From: Candidatus Omnitrophota bacterium
GTDB lineage: Bacteria; Omnitrophota; JAUWXU01
Direction: 5' to 3'
Assembly: GCA_034717435.1 (NCBI GenBank)
Contig: JAYELI010000017.1
Location: forward strand, 1 to 44,356
Length of the DNA stretch: 44,356 bases
In this document: in pieces, positions 28,294-36,575 of the stretch
How the letters are laid out: every line of letters starts with the position of its first letter
Numbering within the stretch: position 1 is the stretch's first letter
Position numbers and translations under genes: made by a program
The notes under the pieces: generated by a model
Database searches by the model: none
Told to the model about the DNA's origin: nothing
Seen by the model: only the letters and a program-made list of their open reading frames with translations

Positions 28294-28695
28294 ATGCCAA
28301 GGATTGTCGGGGTTGATTTGCCAAAAGATAAAAGAATAGAAATAGCCCTTACTTATATTTACGGAATAAACAGGTCTTTATCTAATAGATTGTTGAAAAC
28401 TGCCGGAATAGATCTTGAGAGAAGAGCAAGGGATTTGACTGACGAAGAGGTCTCCCGGCTCTCGGCTGTTATCCGGAAGGGATGCAAGGTAGAGGGAGAT
28501 TTAAAAAGGGAAATTTCTCAGAACATTAAGAGGCTGATTGACATCGGCACTTATCGGGGTCTGCGCCACCGCAAAGGCCTTCCGGCAAGGGGCCAGAGGA
28601 CGCATACAAATGCCCGGGGAAGAAAAGGGCCGAAGAGAACCGTAGGTGTAAGGCGAATTAAAACAGCGCCAACGAAGGGGGAAAAGAAAAAATAA
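28294..28695 (+). CDS. rpsM: 30S ribosomal protein S13
   Basis: The 133-residue protein of the 30S head has the [20 protein letters not shown] start, the helix-two-turn-helix region and [20 protein letters not shown] followed by a basic tail that contacts the P site. The tail [10 protein letters not shown] is slightly longer than usual. AAGGAGGTAGG is a strong ribosome site. rpsK starts at the next base after its stop. Confidence 0.98.
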   Translation: MPRIVGVDLPKDKRIEIALTYIYGINRSLSNRLLKTAGIDLERRARDLTDEEVSRLSAVIRKGCKVEGDLKREISQNIKRLIDIGTYRGLRHRKGLPARGQRTHTNARGRKGPKRTVGVRRIKTAPTKGEKKK

Positions 28696-29067
28696 ATGGC
28701 TAAGGAAAAAAAGATCAAATCAGTAGTTAAAGGAATCGCCCATATTCAGGCAACATTTAACAATACCATAATTACCATTACCGGTATTGGCGGAGCAACT
28801 ATATCATGGTCTTCAAGCGGAGCAATTGGGTTTAAAGGTTCGAAAAAATCCACTCCTTTTGCAGCGCAGATGGCCAGTAAAAATGCCGCTAAAAAGGCGA
28901 TGGAGCACGGAATGAAAGAAGTCGAGGTCTATGTTAAGGGGCCGGGTTCTGGACGCGAGTCGTCCATCAGGGCCTTACAGGCCGCAGGGCTTTCAATAAG
29001 CATTATTAAAGACGTTACCCCGATTCCCCATAATGGCTGCCGTCCGCCAAAACGCAGGAGGGTTTAA
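28696..29067 (+). CDS. rpsK: 30S ribosomal protein S11
   Basis: The 123-residue platform protein has [34 protein letters not shown] and the C-terminal [16 protein letters not shown], all signatures of S11. It follows rpsM without spacer and is 3 nt from rpsD. Confidence 0.98.
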   Translation: MAKEKKIKSVVKGIAHIQATFNNTIITITGIGGATISWSSSGAIGFKGSKKSTPFAAQMASKNAAKKAMEHGMKEVEVYVKGPGSGRESSIRALQAAGLSISIIKDVTPIPHNGCRPPKRRRV

Positions 29068-29070
29068 CCG

Positions 29071-29697
29071 ATGGCACGAAGATTAGGTCCGGTTTGCAGG
29101 CTTTGCCGGAGAGAAGGAGCAAAGTTATTCTTAAAAGGCACTAGATGCCAGACTGATAAATGTGCGTTTGACCGAAGAGGCCATCGTCCCGGACAACATG
29201 GTAAAGCGCGGATGAAACTGTCTAATTACGGCTTGCAGCTCAGAGAAAAACAAAAGGTAAAGAAGATATACGGACTTTTAGAGAAACAGTTCAGGCTTTT
29301 CTTCAAAAGGGCTGAAGCGTCTAAAGGCGTTACCGGCCAGAAGCTTCTTGAGCTTTTAGAGCGAAGGCTTGATAACGTAATATTCCGGTTATGTTTCGGC
29401 ACGTCCAGGGCCCAGGCCAGGCAGCTTGTTAAGCATAATCATGTTTATGTAAATTCTAAAAAGGTCAATATTCCTTCCTATATTGTAAAAGAGAAAGATG
29501 AAATACGGATCAAGGGATCTGAAAGAAGCTTAAAGCAGGCCAAAGACAGCATAGAGCGGGTGGGTGAACGGCCTGTGCCGGAATGGTTAAAAGCCGATCA
29601 TCAAGCGTTGACCGCTAAGGTTCTTAGGCCGCCGCGTCGGGAAGAAGCCACTATTGGTATACAGGAAGAGTTAATAGTAGAGCTATATTCGAAATAA
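29071..29697 (+). CDS. rpsD: 30S ribosomal protein S4 (zinc form)
   Basis: The 208-residue assembly-initiator protein carries C9, C12, C26 and C31, the zinc site at the N-terminus found for example in Thermus S4. The S4 RNA-binding domain contains LERRLDNVIFRLCFGTSRAQ and ARQLVKHNHVYVNSKKVNIPS. In several bacteria S4 represses the alpha operon; no such leader is recognised here. A complex hairpin spacer separates it from rpoA. Confidence 0.98.
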   Translation: MARRLGPVCRLCRREGAKLFLKGTRCQTDKCAFDRRGHRPGQHGKARMKLSNYGLQLREKQKVKKIYGLLEKQFRLFFKRAEASKGVTGQKLLELLERRLDNVIFRLCFGTSRAQARQLVKHNHVYVNSKKVNIPSYIVKEKDEIRIKGSERSLKQAKDSIERVGERPVPEWLKADHQALTAKVLRPPRREEATIGIQEELIVELYSK

Positions 29698-29699
29698 TA

Positions 29700-29827
29700 A
29701 CACAGATGAGCGCGGATAAAGGATAAATCCTAAAAAGGTCATAAGTCATAAGTCATAAAACTTATAACCTATGACCTATGACTTAATCTGATTTATTTAG
29801 TTTTTAATAGCTAATAAACATTTGTGT
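29700..29827 (+). repeat. Nested hairpin element with GTCATAAG words between rpsD and rpoA
   Basis: An outer helix forms between ACACAGATG at 29700-29708 and CATTTGTGT at 29819-29827 (9 bp, one G-U). Inside, GGTCATAAGTCATAAGTCAT runs are opposed by TATAACCTATGACCTATGACTT, an imperfect inverted repeat of 7-8-nt words. The element starts just after the rpsD stop and ends before the CAGGAGG ribosome site of rpoA. Confidence 0.8.
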
Positions 29828-29844
29828 AATCAGGAGGTTTTAAC

Positions 29845-30819
29845 ATGGGCGTAAGGTGGAGAAATTTTGAGTTACCAAAGGTATTGGAATGCGATAAGAC
29901 CAAGTTAACTGCTACTTACGGCAAATTTATAGCTGAACCTTTTGAAAAAGGTTACGGGGTTACGATCGGGAATTCTTTGCGCCGGGTCCTGATTTCTTCT
30001 ATTGAAGGTACGGCAGTAACCAATGTCAAAATAAATGGCGTACTTCATGAATTTTCGATCATTCCGGGAGTAGTCGAAGACATGACTCAGATTATCTTAA
30101 ACATAAAAGGGCTTGTCCTGCGTTCTCATTCAAGGACGCCGAAAACTATCAAAATAAATGTGGACAAGAAAGGAGAAATCACGGCCAAGGATATTCAGAC
30201 AGACGCAACGGTTGAGGTTTTAAATAACGATTTGCACATTGCCACCTTATCGGAAAAGACTAAATTTAACGTAGAAATGGAAGTGGCTAAAGGGAGAGGT
30301 TATTTGCCTGCGGAGAGCAATAAAAAAGAAAATCAGCCCATAGGAATTATACCGATAGATTCGATATTTTCTCCGGTAAGAAAAGTAAACTATCATGTTG
30401 AAAATACCAGGGTCGGCCGGCTGACGGATTATGAACGGCTGATCTTAGAAGTCTGGACAGATTCCAGCCTTTCTCCTGAAGAGGCTCTTCTTTATGGTTC
30501 AAATATCCTGCAAAAACACCTCGAAGTATTTGTTGAATATGGCAAACTTCCAGAAGAAGAAGAAGTTGAGGAAAAAGAAGAAGAAAAAGAGTTTTATGAA
30601 GTTTTGCGGAAACCAATATCTGAATTGGAGTTGTCGGTAAGAAGCGCTAATTGTTTGAGAGAAGCCAGGATCAAGACAATCGGGGAGCTTGTCCAGAAGA
30701 GCGAATATCAGATGTTAAAATATAGAAACTTTGGCAAAAAATCTTTAGGCGAAATTCTGGAAATTCTTAAAAGAATGGATCTGTCTTTAGGAATAAAGGT
30801 AGACAAAGAAAGGTTATAA
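29845..30819 (+). CDS. rpoA: DNA-directed RNA polymerase subunit alpha
   Basis: The 324-residue protein has the N-terminal dimerisation domain (about 1-235, with EPFEKGYGVTIGNSLRRVLI), a Glu-rich linker (EEEEVEEKEEEKEF, about 240-252), longer and more acidic than usual, and the C-terminal DNA- and activator-binding domain (about 255-324, with IKTIGELVQKSEYQMLKYRN). CAGGAGGTTTTAAC is a strong ribosome site. rplQ starts at the base after its stop. Confidence 0.98.
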   Translation: MGVRWRNFELPKVLECDKTKLTATYGKFIAEPFEKGYGVTIGNSLRRVLISSIEGTAVTNVKINGVLHEFSIIPGVVEDMTQIILNIKGLVLRSHSRTPKTIKINVDKKGEITAKDIQTDATVEVLNNDLHIATLSEKTKFNVEMEVAKGRGYLPAESNKKENQPIGIIPIDSIFSPVRKVNYHVENTRVGRLTDYERLILEVWTDSSLSPEEALLYGSNILQKHLEVFVEYGKLPEEEEVEEKEEEKEFYEVLRKPISELELSVRSANCLREARIKTIGELVQKSEYQMLKYRNFGKKSLGEILEILKRMDLSLGIKVDKERL

Positions 30820-31356
30820 ATGCGGCACAAAAAGAAAAAGAAGAGAATTAAAGCCCACAGGGTTGGGCATAGAAAAGCCATCATCAGAAGCCTTCTGATC
30901 AGTTTGTTTACGCACCAGAGGATCAAGATTACTGTAGCCCGGGCCAAGGAGATTAGGCGGTTAGCTGATCGATTAATCAGTTTAGCCAAACAGCCCACAG
31001 TGCACAGGCAGCGGCAGGCCATCAAGACGTTACAGGACAGGTCGTTGGTAAAAAAGTTATTTACAGAAATAGGGCCTAAGTTTGAACATCGTCAGGGAGG
31101 TTATACGCGGCTGATCCGTATCTCGCCGCGGGCGGGCGATAAAGCTGAAATGGCAATTCTGGAGTTGACTGAATTAATAGCTTCCAAGCCGGCTAAGCTT
31201 AAAAAAGAAGAGCAGGTAGATAAAAAACCACTGCTGAAAAAAGAGACAAAGCCGGAAAAAGAAGTAAAGCCGAAAGAAAAAGCAAAGCCGAAGGTAAAAA
31301 AACCCGAAGGTTTTTTGCGAGGCTTGAGAAAATATTTTAGGCATGAATCTGGCTAA
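30820..31356 (+). CDS. rplQ: 50S ribosomal protein L17 with Lys/Glu/Pro-rich C-terminal extension
   Basis: The 178-residue protein is longer than the common 115-130 residues. The L17 core spans about 1-122 (GHRKAIIRSLLISLFTHQRI, GGYTRLIRISPRAGDKAEMA). Residues 123-178 are a tail of KPEKEVKPKEKAKPK-type repeats ending in GFLRGLRKYFRHESG, with a basic amphipathic end. It starts directly at the rpoA stop and overlaps the aminotransferase gene by 14 nt, so the ribosomal run is coupled to metabolism. Confidence 0.95.
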   Translation: MRHKKKKKRIKAHRVGHRKAIIRSLLISLFTHQRIKITVARAKEIRRLADRLISLAKQPTVHRQRQAIKTLQDRSLVKKLFTEIGPKFEHRQGGYTRLIRISPRAGDKAEMAILELTELIASKPAKLKKEEQVDKKPLLKKETKPEKEVKPKEKAKPKVKKPEGFLRGLRKYFRHESG

Positions 31357-32512
31357 AAAAATTGCCGGTATTAAGCCGTCCGTAACCTTAGCTGTCACTA
31401 GCCAGGCTAAACAGATGGCTGGCCGGGGTATCAGGGTCATAAATTTTGCAGCCGGAGAACCGGATTTCAATACTCCTCTGCATGTCAGAACAGCCGCAAT
31501 CCAGGCCATTAATAACGGGTTTACCAAATATACTCCTGTTTCCGGCGCAAGAGAGCTTAAAGCAGCCATCTGCGATAAGCTTAGGCGCGATAATGCGTTA
31601 AATTATCAGACAGAACAAATTGTCGTTTCCTGCGGGGCTAAACACTCCTTATTTAATATCCTTCAGGTCTTATGTCAAAAAGGCGATCAAGTAATAATTG
31701 CCTCTCCTTATTGGGTAAGCTATCCCCAGATGGTTAAGCTGGCCGGCGCCAGGCCGATTATTATTCCGACAAAAATAAATAATCAATTTAAGATGACCGG
31801 AAAGCAGTTAGCATCTTCGATTACTTCCCGGACCAGGGCAGTTATCTTAAACAGCCCGGCTAACCCGACCGGCAGTGTTTATAACCGGGAAGAACTTGCA
31901 GAAATAGCCAGGGTTGTCCTCAGGCATAATATATATCTGATCAGCGACGAAATTTATGAAAAGATAATCTATGATAAAAAGCGCCATATTTCTATTGCTT
32001 CCCTGAACAAGAAAGTTAATAAAATAACCATTGTAGTAAACGGCCTGTCCAAGGCCTATTCGATGACCGGCTGGAGGATAGGATATTTGGCCGGGCCAAA
32101 AGAGCTTGCTTCGGCCGTAGCTGTTCTCCAGAGCCATTCTACGTCTAATCCTAATTCAATTGCCCAGAAGGCAGCCCTGACAGCTTTAAACGGCAAGGAA
32201 GAGTTTATCGTTAAGATGCAAAAGGAATTTAGCAAAAGACGTAACTATCTTTTAAAAGAAATTCGAAAAATAGATAAAATTTCATTTTCTAAACCCGAAG
32301 GCGCGTTTTATTTATTCTGTGATATATCGAAAACAGGCAGAGGTTCGTTAAATTTTAGCCAAAAACTCCTTGAACGGGAAAAAGTGGCTGTGGTGCCCGG
32401 CGTTGCTTTTGGAGAAGATAATTACATCCGGCTTAGCTTTGCTACGGGCATGGAAGATATAAAAGAAGGAGTGAATAGGTTGGCGAAGTTCATAAGCCGC
32501 ATTAGGCCATAG
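31343..32512 (+). CDS. PLP-dependent aspartate-type aminotransferase (class I)
   Basis: The 389-residue enzyme fits the fold-type I AspB subgroup. AAGEPDFNTP near residue 31, NSPANPTGSVYN, ISDEIYEKIIY, the PLP-lysine K237 in NGLSKAYSMTGWRIGY and the carboxylate-binding R363 in NYIRLSFAT are all visible. Likely reaction: aspartate + 2-oxoglutarate to oxaloacetate + glutamate, but related enzymes also use prephenate or aromatic acids, so I give no symbol. The ATG overlaps the end of rplQ by 14 nt. The next genes could supply its 2-oxoglutarate. Confidence 0.9.
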   Translation: MNLAKKIAGIKPSVTLAVTSQAKQMAGRGIRVINFAAGEPDFNTPLHVRTAAIQAINNGFTKYTPVSGARELKAAICDKLRRDNALNYQTEQIVVSCGAKHSLFNILQVLCQKGDQVIIASPYWVSYPQMVKLAGARPIIIPTKINNQFKMTGKQLASSITSRTRAVILNSPANPTGSVYNREELAEIARVVLRHNIYLISDEIYEKIIYDKKRHISIASLNKKVNKITIVVNGLSKAYSMTGWRIGYLAGPKELASAVAVLQSHSTSNPNSIAQKAALTALNGKEEFIVKMQKEFSKRRNYLLKEIRKIDKISFSKPEGAFYLFCDISKTGRGSLNFSQKLLEREKVAVVPGVAFGEDNYIRLSFATGMEDIKEGVNRLAKFISRIRP

Positions 32513-32581
32513 GTCATAGGCCATAAGTAAAAACCCATGACATATGGTTTACCAATTTCTTATGATCTATAACCCATGACG
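32513..32581 (+). repeat. GTCATAGG/GCCATAAG hairpin between aminotransferase and leuC-like gene
   Basis: The spacer starts within the stop codon with CCATAGGTCATAGGCCATAAG and ends with CTTATGATCTATAACCCATGAC. GGTCATAGGCCATAAG and CTTATGATCTATAACC pair at 13-14 of 16 positions counting one G-U. The words are shared with the rpsD-rpoA element. No clear ribosome site lies between it and the ATG at 32594. Confidence 0.7.
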
Positions 32582-32593
32582 TTTAATTAAAAT

Positions 32594-33853
32594 ATGGGAC
32601 AGACAATAGCCGAGAAGATATTATCCAATCACGCCGGCAGGGAAGTAAGGGCAGGGGATATAGCTGTCTGCGAAGTGGATTTTTGTTTCGGACAGGACGG
32701 CACCAGCGGAATTATTATCGATAGTTTTTATCAGATGGGCCTGAAGTCCATACCTGATCCCCGGAAGTTCTGCATGGTCATTGACCATAGCGCGCCCAGC
32801 CCTAACCAGGGTGTTTCGGATTTACACCAGAAGATGAGGCGTTTTTCTACTGATACGGCTAGCAAAATTTATGATGTTGGTAATGGCGTTTGTCACGTAG
32901 TAATTCCCGAGCGCGGCTTGGTGGTAGCCGGCGATTTGGTAATCGGGGCAGATTCACATACTACTACTTATGGCGCAATCAATGTCCTGGCTGCGGGTGT
33001 CGGGTCTACCGATCTTGCCATTAGTCTGGCCAGCGGGAAGAATTGGTTCAGGGTCCCCGAAACAATAAAGATAAAAATAAAAGGGAAATTACCCCGGGGG
33101 GTTTATTCCAAGGATGTAATCCTTTCGATAATCGGCGGCCTAAAGGCCGATGGCTGTACCTATGATTCAATTGAATTCTCCGGCAGCACGATCGACCAGC
33201 TAAGCTTGGAAGCAAGGTTTACCATAAGCAATATGGCGGTTGAGATGGGCGCAAAATGCGGATTGATGGAGGCAGATGCAAAGACCCTAAAATGGATCGA
33301 GAAGCATTCTAAACGAAAGCCCAGGCCGGTTAGCGCAGATCGCGATGCCCGGTATAAAGATATCAGGGAATATGATGTCAGCAAATTAGAACCCCAGGTT
33401 TCAAAACCCCATTCCGTTGATAATGTCTGCGGGATCAAAGAACTGGAAGACAAGCGCATCGATCAGGCATTTTTAGGCACATGCACCAATGGCCGGCTGG
33501 AAGACTTAGAAATAGCCGCTGGGATTATCAAAGGTAAGAAAATCCAACCCGGGGTAAAATTTATAGTTTGCCCGGCGTCTAAAAATATTATGCTGGAATC
33601 AGCAAGAAAAGGACTGCTTTCTTCTTTTATAGAGTCAGGGGCTGTGATTTTGCCCCCTGGCTGTGGGCCCTGTGTCGGAACGCAGGGAGGGGTTCCTGCT
33701 GACGGAGAAGCGGTTATTTCAACAGCAAACAGGAATTTTAAAGGAAGAATGGGGAACAGCTCTGCGGAGATATATCTAGCTTCTCCGGCAACTGTTACGG
33801 CCAGCGCAATCAAAGGCAAAATAACCGATCCCCGAGAGTATATTGGTAAATAA
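32594..33853 (+). CDS. Aconitase-family hydro-lyase, large subunit (LeuC/homoaconitase type)
   Basis: The 419-residue protein has the size of the thermophile/archaeal-type large subunit. The three iron-sulfur cysteines are C297 (LGTCTNGR) and C357/C360 (PPGCGPCVG). GADSHTTTYGAINVLAAGVG and the HSAPSPNQG segment are active-site regions. It works with the small subunit at 33989-34495. The family isomerises 3-isopropylmalate, homocitrate or citrate, and sequence motifs alone do not tell me which. The neighbouring NAD-isocitrate-dehydrogenase-like gene favours citrate or homocitrate. Confidence 0.92.
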   Translation: MGQTIAEKILSNHAGREVRAGDIAVCEVDFCFGQDGTSGIIIDSFYQMGLKSIPDPRKFCMVIDHSAPSPNQGVSDLHQKMRRFSTDTASKIYDVGNGVCHVVIPERGLVVAGDLVIGADSHTTTYGAINVLAAGVGSTDLAISLASGKNWFRVPETIKIKIKGKLPRGVYSKDVILSIIGGLKADGCTYDSIEFSGSTIDQLSLEARFTISNMAVEMGAKCGLMEADAKTLKWIEKHSKRKPRPVSADRDARYKDIREYDVSKLEPQVSKPHSVDNVCGIKELEDKRIDQAFLGTCTNGRLEDLEIAAGIIKGKKIQPGVKFIVCPASKNIMLESARKGLLSSFIESGAVILPPGCGPCVGTQGGVPADGEAVISTANRNFKGRMGNSSAEIYLASPATVTASAIKGKITDPREYIGK

Positions 33854-33857
33854 ATAA

Positions 33858-33956
33858 CTAATTTCTAATTGACCTAAATAAATCCCAATGACCAATTAAC
33901 AATAACAAAATTTGGACATTAGAAATTGGGAATTGATTAGAAATTAGGTCAATTAG
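33858..33956 (+). repeat. CTAATTTCTAATTGACC inverted repeat with two alternative stems between the dehydratase subunits
   Basis: CTAATTTCTAAT at 33858-33869 pairs perfectly with ATTAGAAATTAG at 33936-33947 (12 bp). Alternatively CTAATTGACCTAA at 33865-33877 pairs perfectly with TTAGGTCAATTAG at 33944-33956 (13 bp). The two stems overlap and exclude each other. CCAATGACCAATT and TTGGACATT form a weaker inner pair. AATAGGAGTTTCTTTA is the ribosome site of the next gene. Confidence 0.8.
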
Positions 33957-33988
33957 GTTAATTAGGCATTATAATAGGAGTTTCTTTA

Positions 33989-34495
33989 ATGTTAAGAGGC
34001 GATGCGTTAAAACTTCCCTTTGATGACGACATAAATACCGATTATATAATCTCGGGAAGGTATAAGTTTCATATTCAGGATCCTGTTGAGCTCAGCCGGC
34101 ATATTTTTGAGGATATTGACAATGATTTTTATAACAGGGTCAAAAAAGGATCTTTTTTGGTGGCAGGAAAAAATTTCGGCATGGGTTCTTCCCGGGAACA
34201 AGCGCCCCTGGCCTTGAAGGCGGCCGGTATTTCGGCGATTATCGCCAAAAGCTTTGCCCGGATATTTTACCGCAATTCCTTTAATATAGGCCTGGCGCTG
34301 GTTGAGTGCGATACCTCAAACATCGAACAGGGCGATCAGCTGGTGGTTGATTTAGACCAGGGATTGCTTAAAGACATTACAAAAAATATTGAAATTAAAA
34401 TAAGTGTTTTGCCCCCTACGATGAAAAGACTGCTCGAAGACGGAGGGGCTATCGAGCATTTTAAGAAATACGGAGGGTTTGAATTTGGACCATAA
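33989..34495 (+). CDS. Aconitase-family hydro-lyase, small subunit (LeuD type)
   Basis: The 168-residue swivelling domain carries the substrate-binding motif KNFGMGSSREQAPLALKAAG and AKSFARIFYRNSFNIG. The N-terminal FDDDINTDYIISGRYKFH resembles LeuD, but the loop after INTD reads YKFH, unlike the loops I know from assigned isopropylmalate or homoaconitate isomerases, so the substrate stays open. AATAGGAG is the ribosome site. It overlaps the next gene by 11 nt if the TTG at 34485 is the start. Confidence 0.92.
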   Translation: MLRGDALKLPFDDDINTDYIISGRYKFHIQDPVELSRHIFEDIDNDFYNRVKKGSFLVAGKNFGMGSSREQAPLALKAAGISAIIAKSFARIFYRNSFNIGLALVECDTSNIEQGDQLVVDLDQGLLKDITKNIEIKISVLPPTMKRLLEDGGAIEHFKKYGGFEFGP

Positions 34496-35573
34496 AATTA
34501 CGTTTATTCCCGGAGACGGTATTGGACCGGAGGTAATGGAGGCAATGAGAAGATGCCTGGACGCTACCGGCGTAAAGATAGAGTGGGAAAAAGTCGAGGC
34601 TGGCCAAAAAATGCTTGACCAGGAGAATAACTCCCTTCCTCCGGCAGTGCTTGATTCAATAAAAAGAAATAAGGTCGGGATAAAAGGCCCGATAGTTACC
34701 CCGATCGGCAGGGGTTTTCGGTCTGTTAACGTGAAGATGCGGCAGGCCCTGGGATTGTATGCCTGTTTAAGGCCCTGCAAATCTTACCAGGGCGTGAGGT
34801 CGAAATATAAAGATATAGACCTGGTTGTGGTCAGAGAGAACACCGAAGATCTCTATGCCGGAATAGAATTTGAGGAAAACAGCTCCCCGGCTTTAGATAT
34901 CATAAAAAAAATTGAGGGCATTTCTCTTCAAAAGATTGCCGGGGATTCAGCGATTAGCATAAAACCGATTTCCAGATCCGCTTCTGAGCGAATTGTAAGG
35001 TTTGCCTTTGAATATGCGCTGGAAAATAAAAGGAAAAAGGTTACCGCGGTTCATAAGGCCAATATTATGAAATATACCGATGGCCTGTTCCTGGAATCAG
35101 CAAGGAAAATAGCGCAGAAATATCAAGGCAGAATAGAATTTGAAGACAGGCTGGTTGATAATATGTGTATGCAGTTGATCCAGAAACCCCATCTTTACGA
35201 CGTGCTGGTTTTGCCCAATCTTTACGGTGATATTATCTCTGATTTATGCGCCGGGCTGTGCGGGGGGCTGGGCCTGGGCCCGGGGGCGAATATCGGCGAT
35301 GATATCGCTCTGTTTGAACCGATCCACGGGGCAGCGCCTAAATATAAAGGCCGGAATAAAGTCAATCCTGTTGCGATGATATTATCCGGTGTTTTAATGC
35401 TCCGCTATATTCAGGAAAAACAGGCAGCTGACAGGCTGGAAAAAGCGGCAGCAGAAGTGATCCGGGAAGGAAAAAGAGTTACCTATGATTTGAAAGACTC
35501 CCCCCTTGACCCCTCAGCCGTAGGCACTTCTCAGATGGCTGATGCTATCATCGAAAAACTGCAGCCCCGGTAA
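34485..35573 (+). CDS. NAD-dependent isocitrate dehydrogenase-like enzyme (beta-decarboxylating dehydrogenase family)
   Basis: The protein is 362 residues from the TTG at 34485, chosen because GGAGGG at 34472-34477 is 7 nt upstream; a TTG at 34479 is too close. GRGFRSVNVKMR holds S80 and N82, which contact isocitrate in isocitrate dehydrogenases. R117-E118-N119-T120 (RENTEDLYAG) and the catalytic lysine K191 in HKANIMKYTDG match NAD-isocitrate or homoisocitrate dehydrogenase and not isopropylmalate dehydrogenase, which has RELTGG. Likely reaction: isocitrate + NAD to 2-oxoglutarate + CO2 + NADH. Confidence 0.88.
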   Translation: MDHKITFIPGDGIGPEVMEAMRRCLDATGVKIEWEKVEAGQKMLDQENNSLPPAVLDSIKRNKVGIKGPIVTPIGRGFRSVNVKMRQALGLYACLRPCKSYQGVRSKYKDIDLVVVRENTEDLYAGIEFEENSSPALDIIKKIEGISLQKIAGDSAISIKPISRSASERIVRFAFEYALENKRKKVTAVHKANIMKYTDGLFLESARKIAQKYQGRIEFEDRLVDNMCMQLIQKPHLYDVLVLPNLYGDIISDLCAGLCGGLGLGPGANIGDDIALFEPIHGAAPKYKGRNKVNPVAMILSGVLMLRYIQEKQAADRLEKAAAEVIREGKRVTYDLKDSPLDPSAVGTSQMADAIIEKLQPR

Positions 35574-35589
35574 GGGCAAGTGAATAGGA

Positions 35590-35652
35590 AAAAAGTAAGC
35601 AGTGGTGTGGGCTATGAGCTATGAGCCCAAAGCCCAAAGCTAAGTGCATAGC
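35590..35652 (+). repeat. GCTATGAG/GCCCAAAG hairpin element upstream of thiL
   Basis: GGGCT at 35609-35613 and AGCCC flank ATGAGCTATG, a GGGCTATGAGCTATGAGCCC hairpin. GCCCAAAGCCCAAAG words follow. The element starts with AAAAAGTAAGCAGT at 35590-35603, which matches 13 of 14 bases at 37052-37065 upstream of rsmA. It lies 16 nt after the dehydrogenase stop. Confidence 0.75.
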
Positions 35653-35666
35653 ATTAGGGGCGTAAC

Positions 35667-36575
35667 GTGAAGTTATTAAAAGATATCGGTGAAGCCGGAT
35701 TGATCGATAGAATCCGGCGTAAGACAAAAACCAGCAGCCGGGTAATCAAAGGCATCGGCGATGATGCCGCAATAATAAAGTTTAGCAGGGATAAATACTT
35801 GGTTTTGACCTGCGATATGCTGGTTGAGGGTGTGCATTTTGATTGCAGCAGGGCCACTCCTTATCAGATAGGGTGGAAGGCAATAGGTGTTTCGATCAGC
35901 GATATAGCCAGCATGGGCGCTTTACCGGGCCAGGCCCTGATATCTTTAGGACTGGCACCTGGGTTGAGCGTAAAATTTGTCGACCAAATATATTCCGGAT
36001 TAAAAAAACTGGCAGGTCTTTTTGCTGTTGACCTGGTGGGCGGAGACATCGTAAAATCGGAAAAACTGGTTATAAATGTAAGTATGACCGGCCTGGTAAA
36101 TAAAAAAGATGTTCTCTTGCGCAGTACAGCCCGGCCTGGAGACGCTATTTTAGTTACCGGCAGGCTGGGAGGGGTTATTTTTGATAAACACCTTAAGTTT
36201 ATGCCCCGCTTGAACGAAGCACGGTTTTTAAATAATAATTTTAAAATAAACAGCATGATCGATATATCTGACGGTCTTATTGGGGACCTTGGCCATATTA
36301 CAAAAGAGAGCAGGCTGGGGGCTGTGATTTACCAGAGGGATATCCCTGTCTGTTCAAACCGGGATTTTAAGCGGGCTATAGAGCATGGAGAAGATTTTGA
36401 ATTGTTATTTACCATGCCAAAGGCTGAGGCAAGGAAGGCGCTTTCTTCTTTCGGAAAGGCGTTCAGCACCCCGATCAGCATGATCGGAGAGATTGTCAAA
36501 AACAAGGGCATTTGTTTAGCCGATAAACACGGCAGAATAAAAAGCATCGGGCCAAAAGGCTGGCAGCATTTTTAG
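35667..36575 (+). CDS. thiL: Thiamine-monophosphate kinase
   Basis: The 302-residue enzyme phosphorylates thiamine phosphate to thiamine diphosphate. The ATP/Mg region GIGDDAAII at 29-37, LTCDMLVEGVHFD, IGWKAIGVSISDIASMGA and NSMIDISDGLIGDLGHI are ThiL signatures within the AIR-synthase-related fold. The start is GTG at 35667 with TTAGGGG upstream. tsaE begins at the base after its stop, an arrangement that suggests cotranslation rather than shared function. Confidence 0.95.
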   Translation: MKLLKDIGEAGLIDRIRRKTKTSSRVIKGIGDDAAIIKFSRDKYLVLTCDMLVEGVHFDCSRATPYQIGWKAIGVSISDIASMGALPGQALISLGLAPGLSVKFVDQIYSGLKKLAGLFAVDLVGGDIVKSEKLVINVSMTGLVNKKDVLLRSTARPGDAILVTGRLGGVIFDKHLKFMPRLNEARFLNNNFKINSMIDISDGLIGDLGHITKESRLGAVIYQRDIPVCSNRDFKRAIEHGEDFELLFTMPKAEARKALSSFGKAFSTPISMIGEIVKNKGICLADKHGRIKSIGPKGWQHF

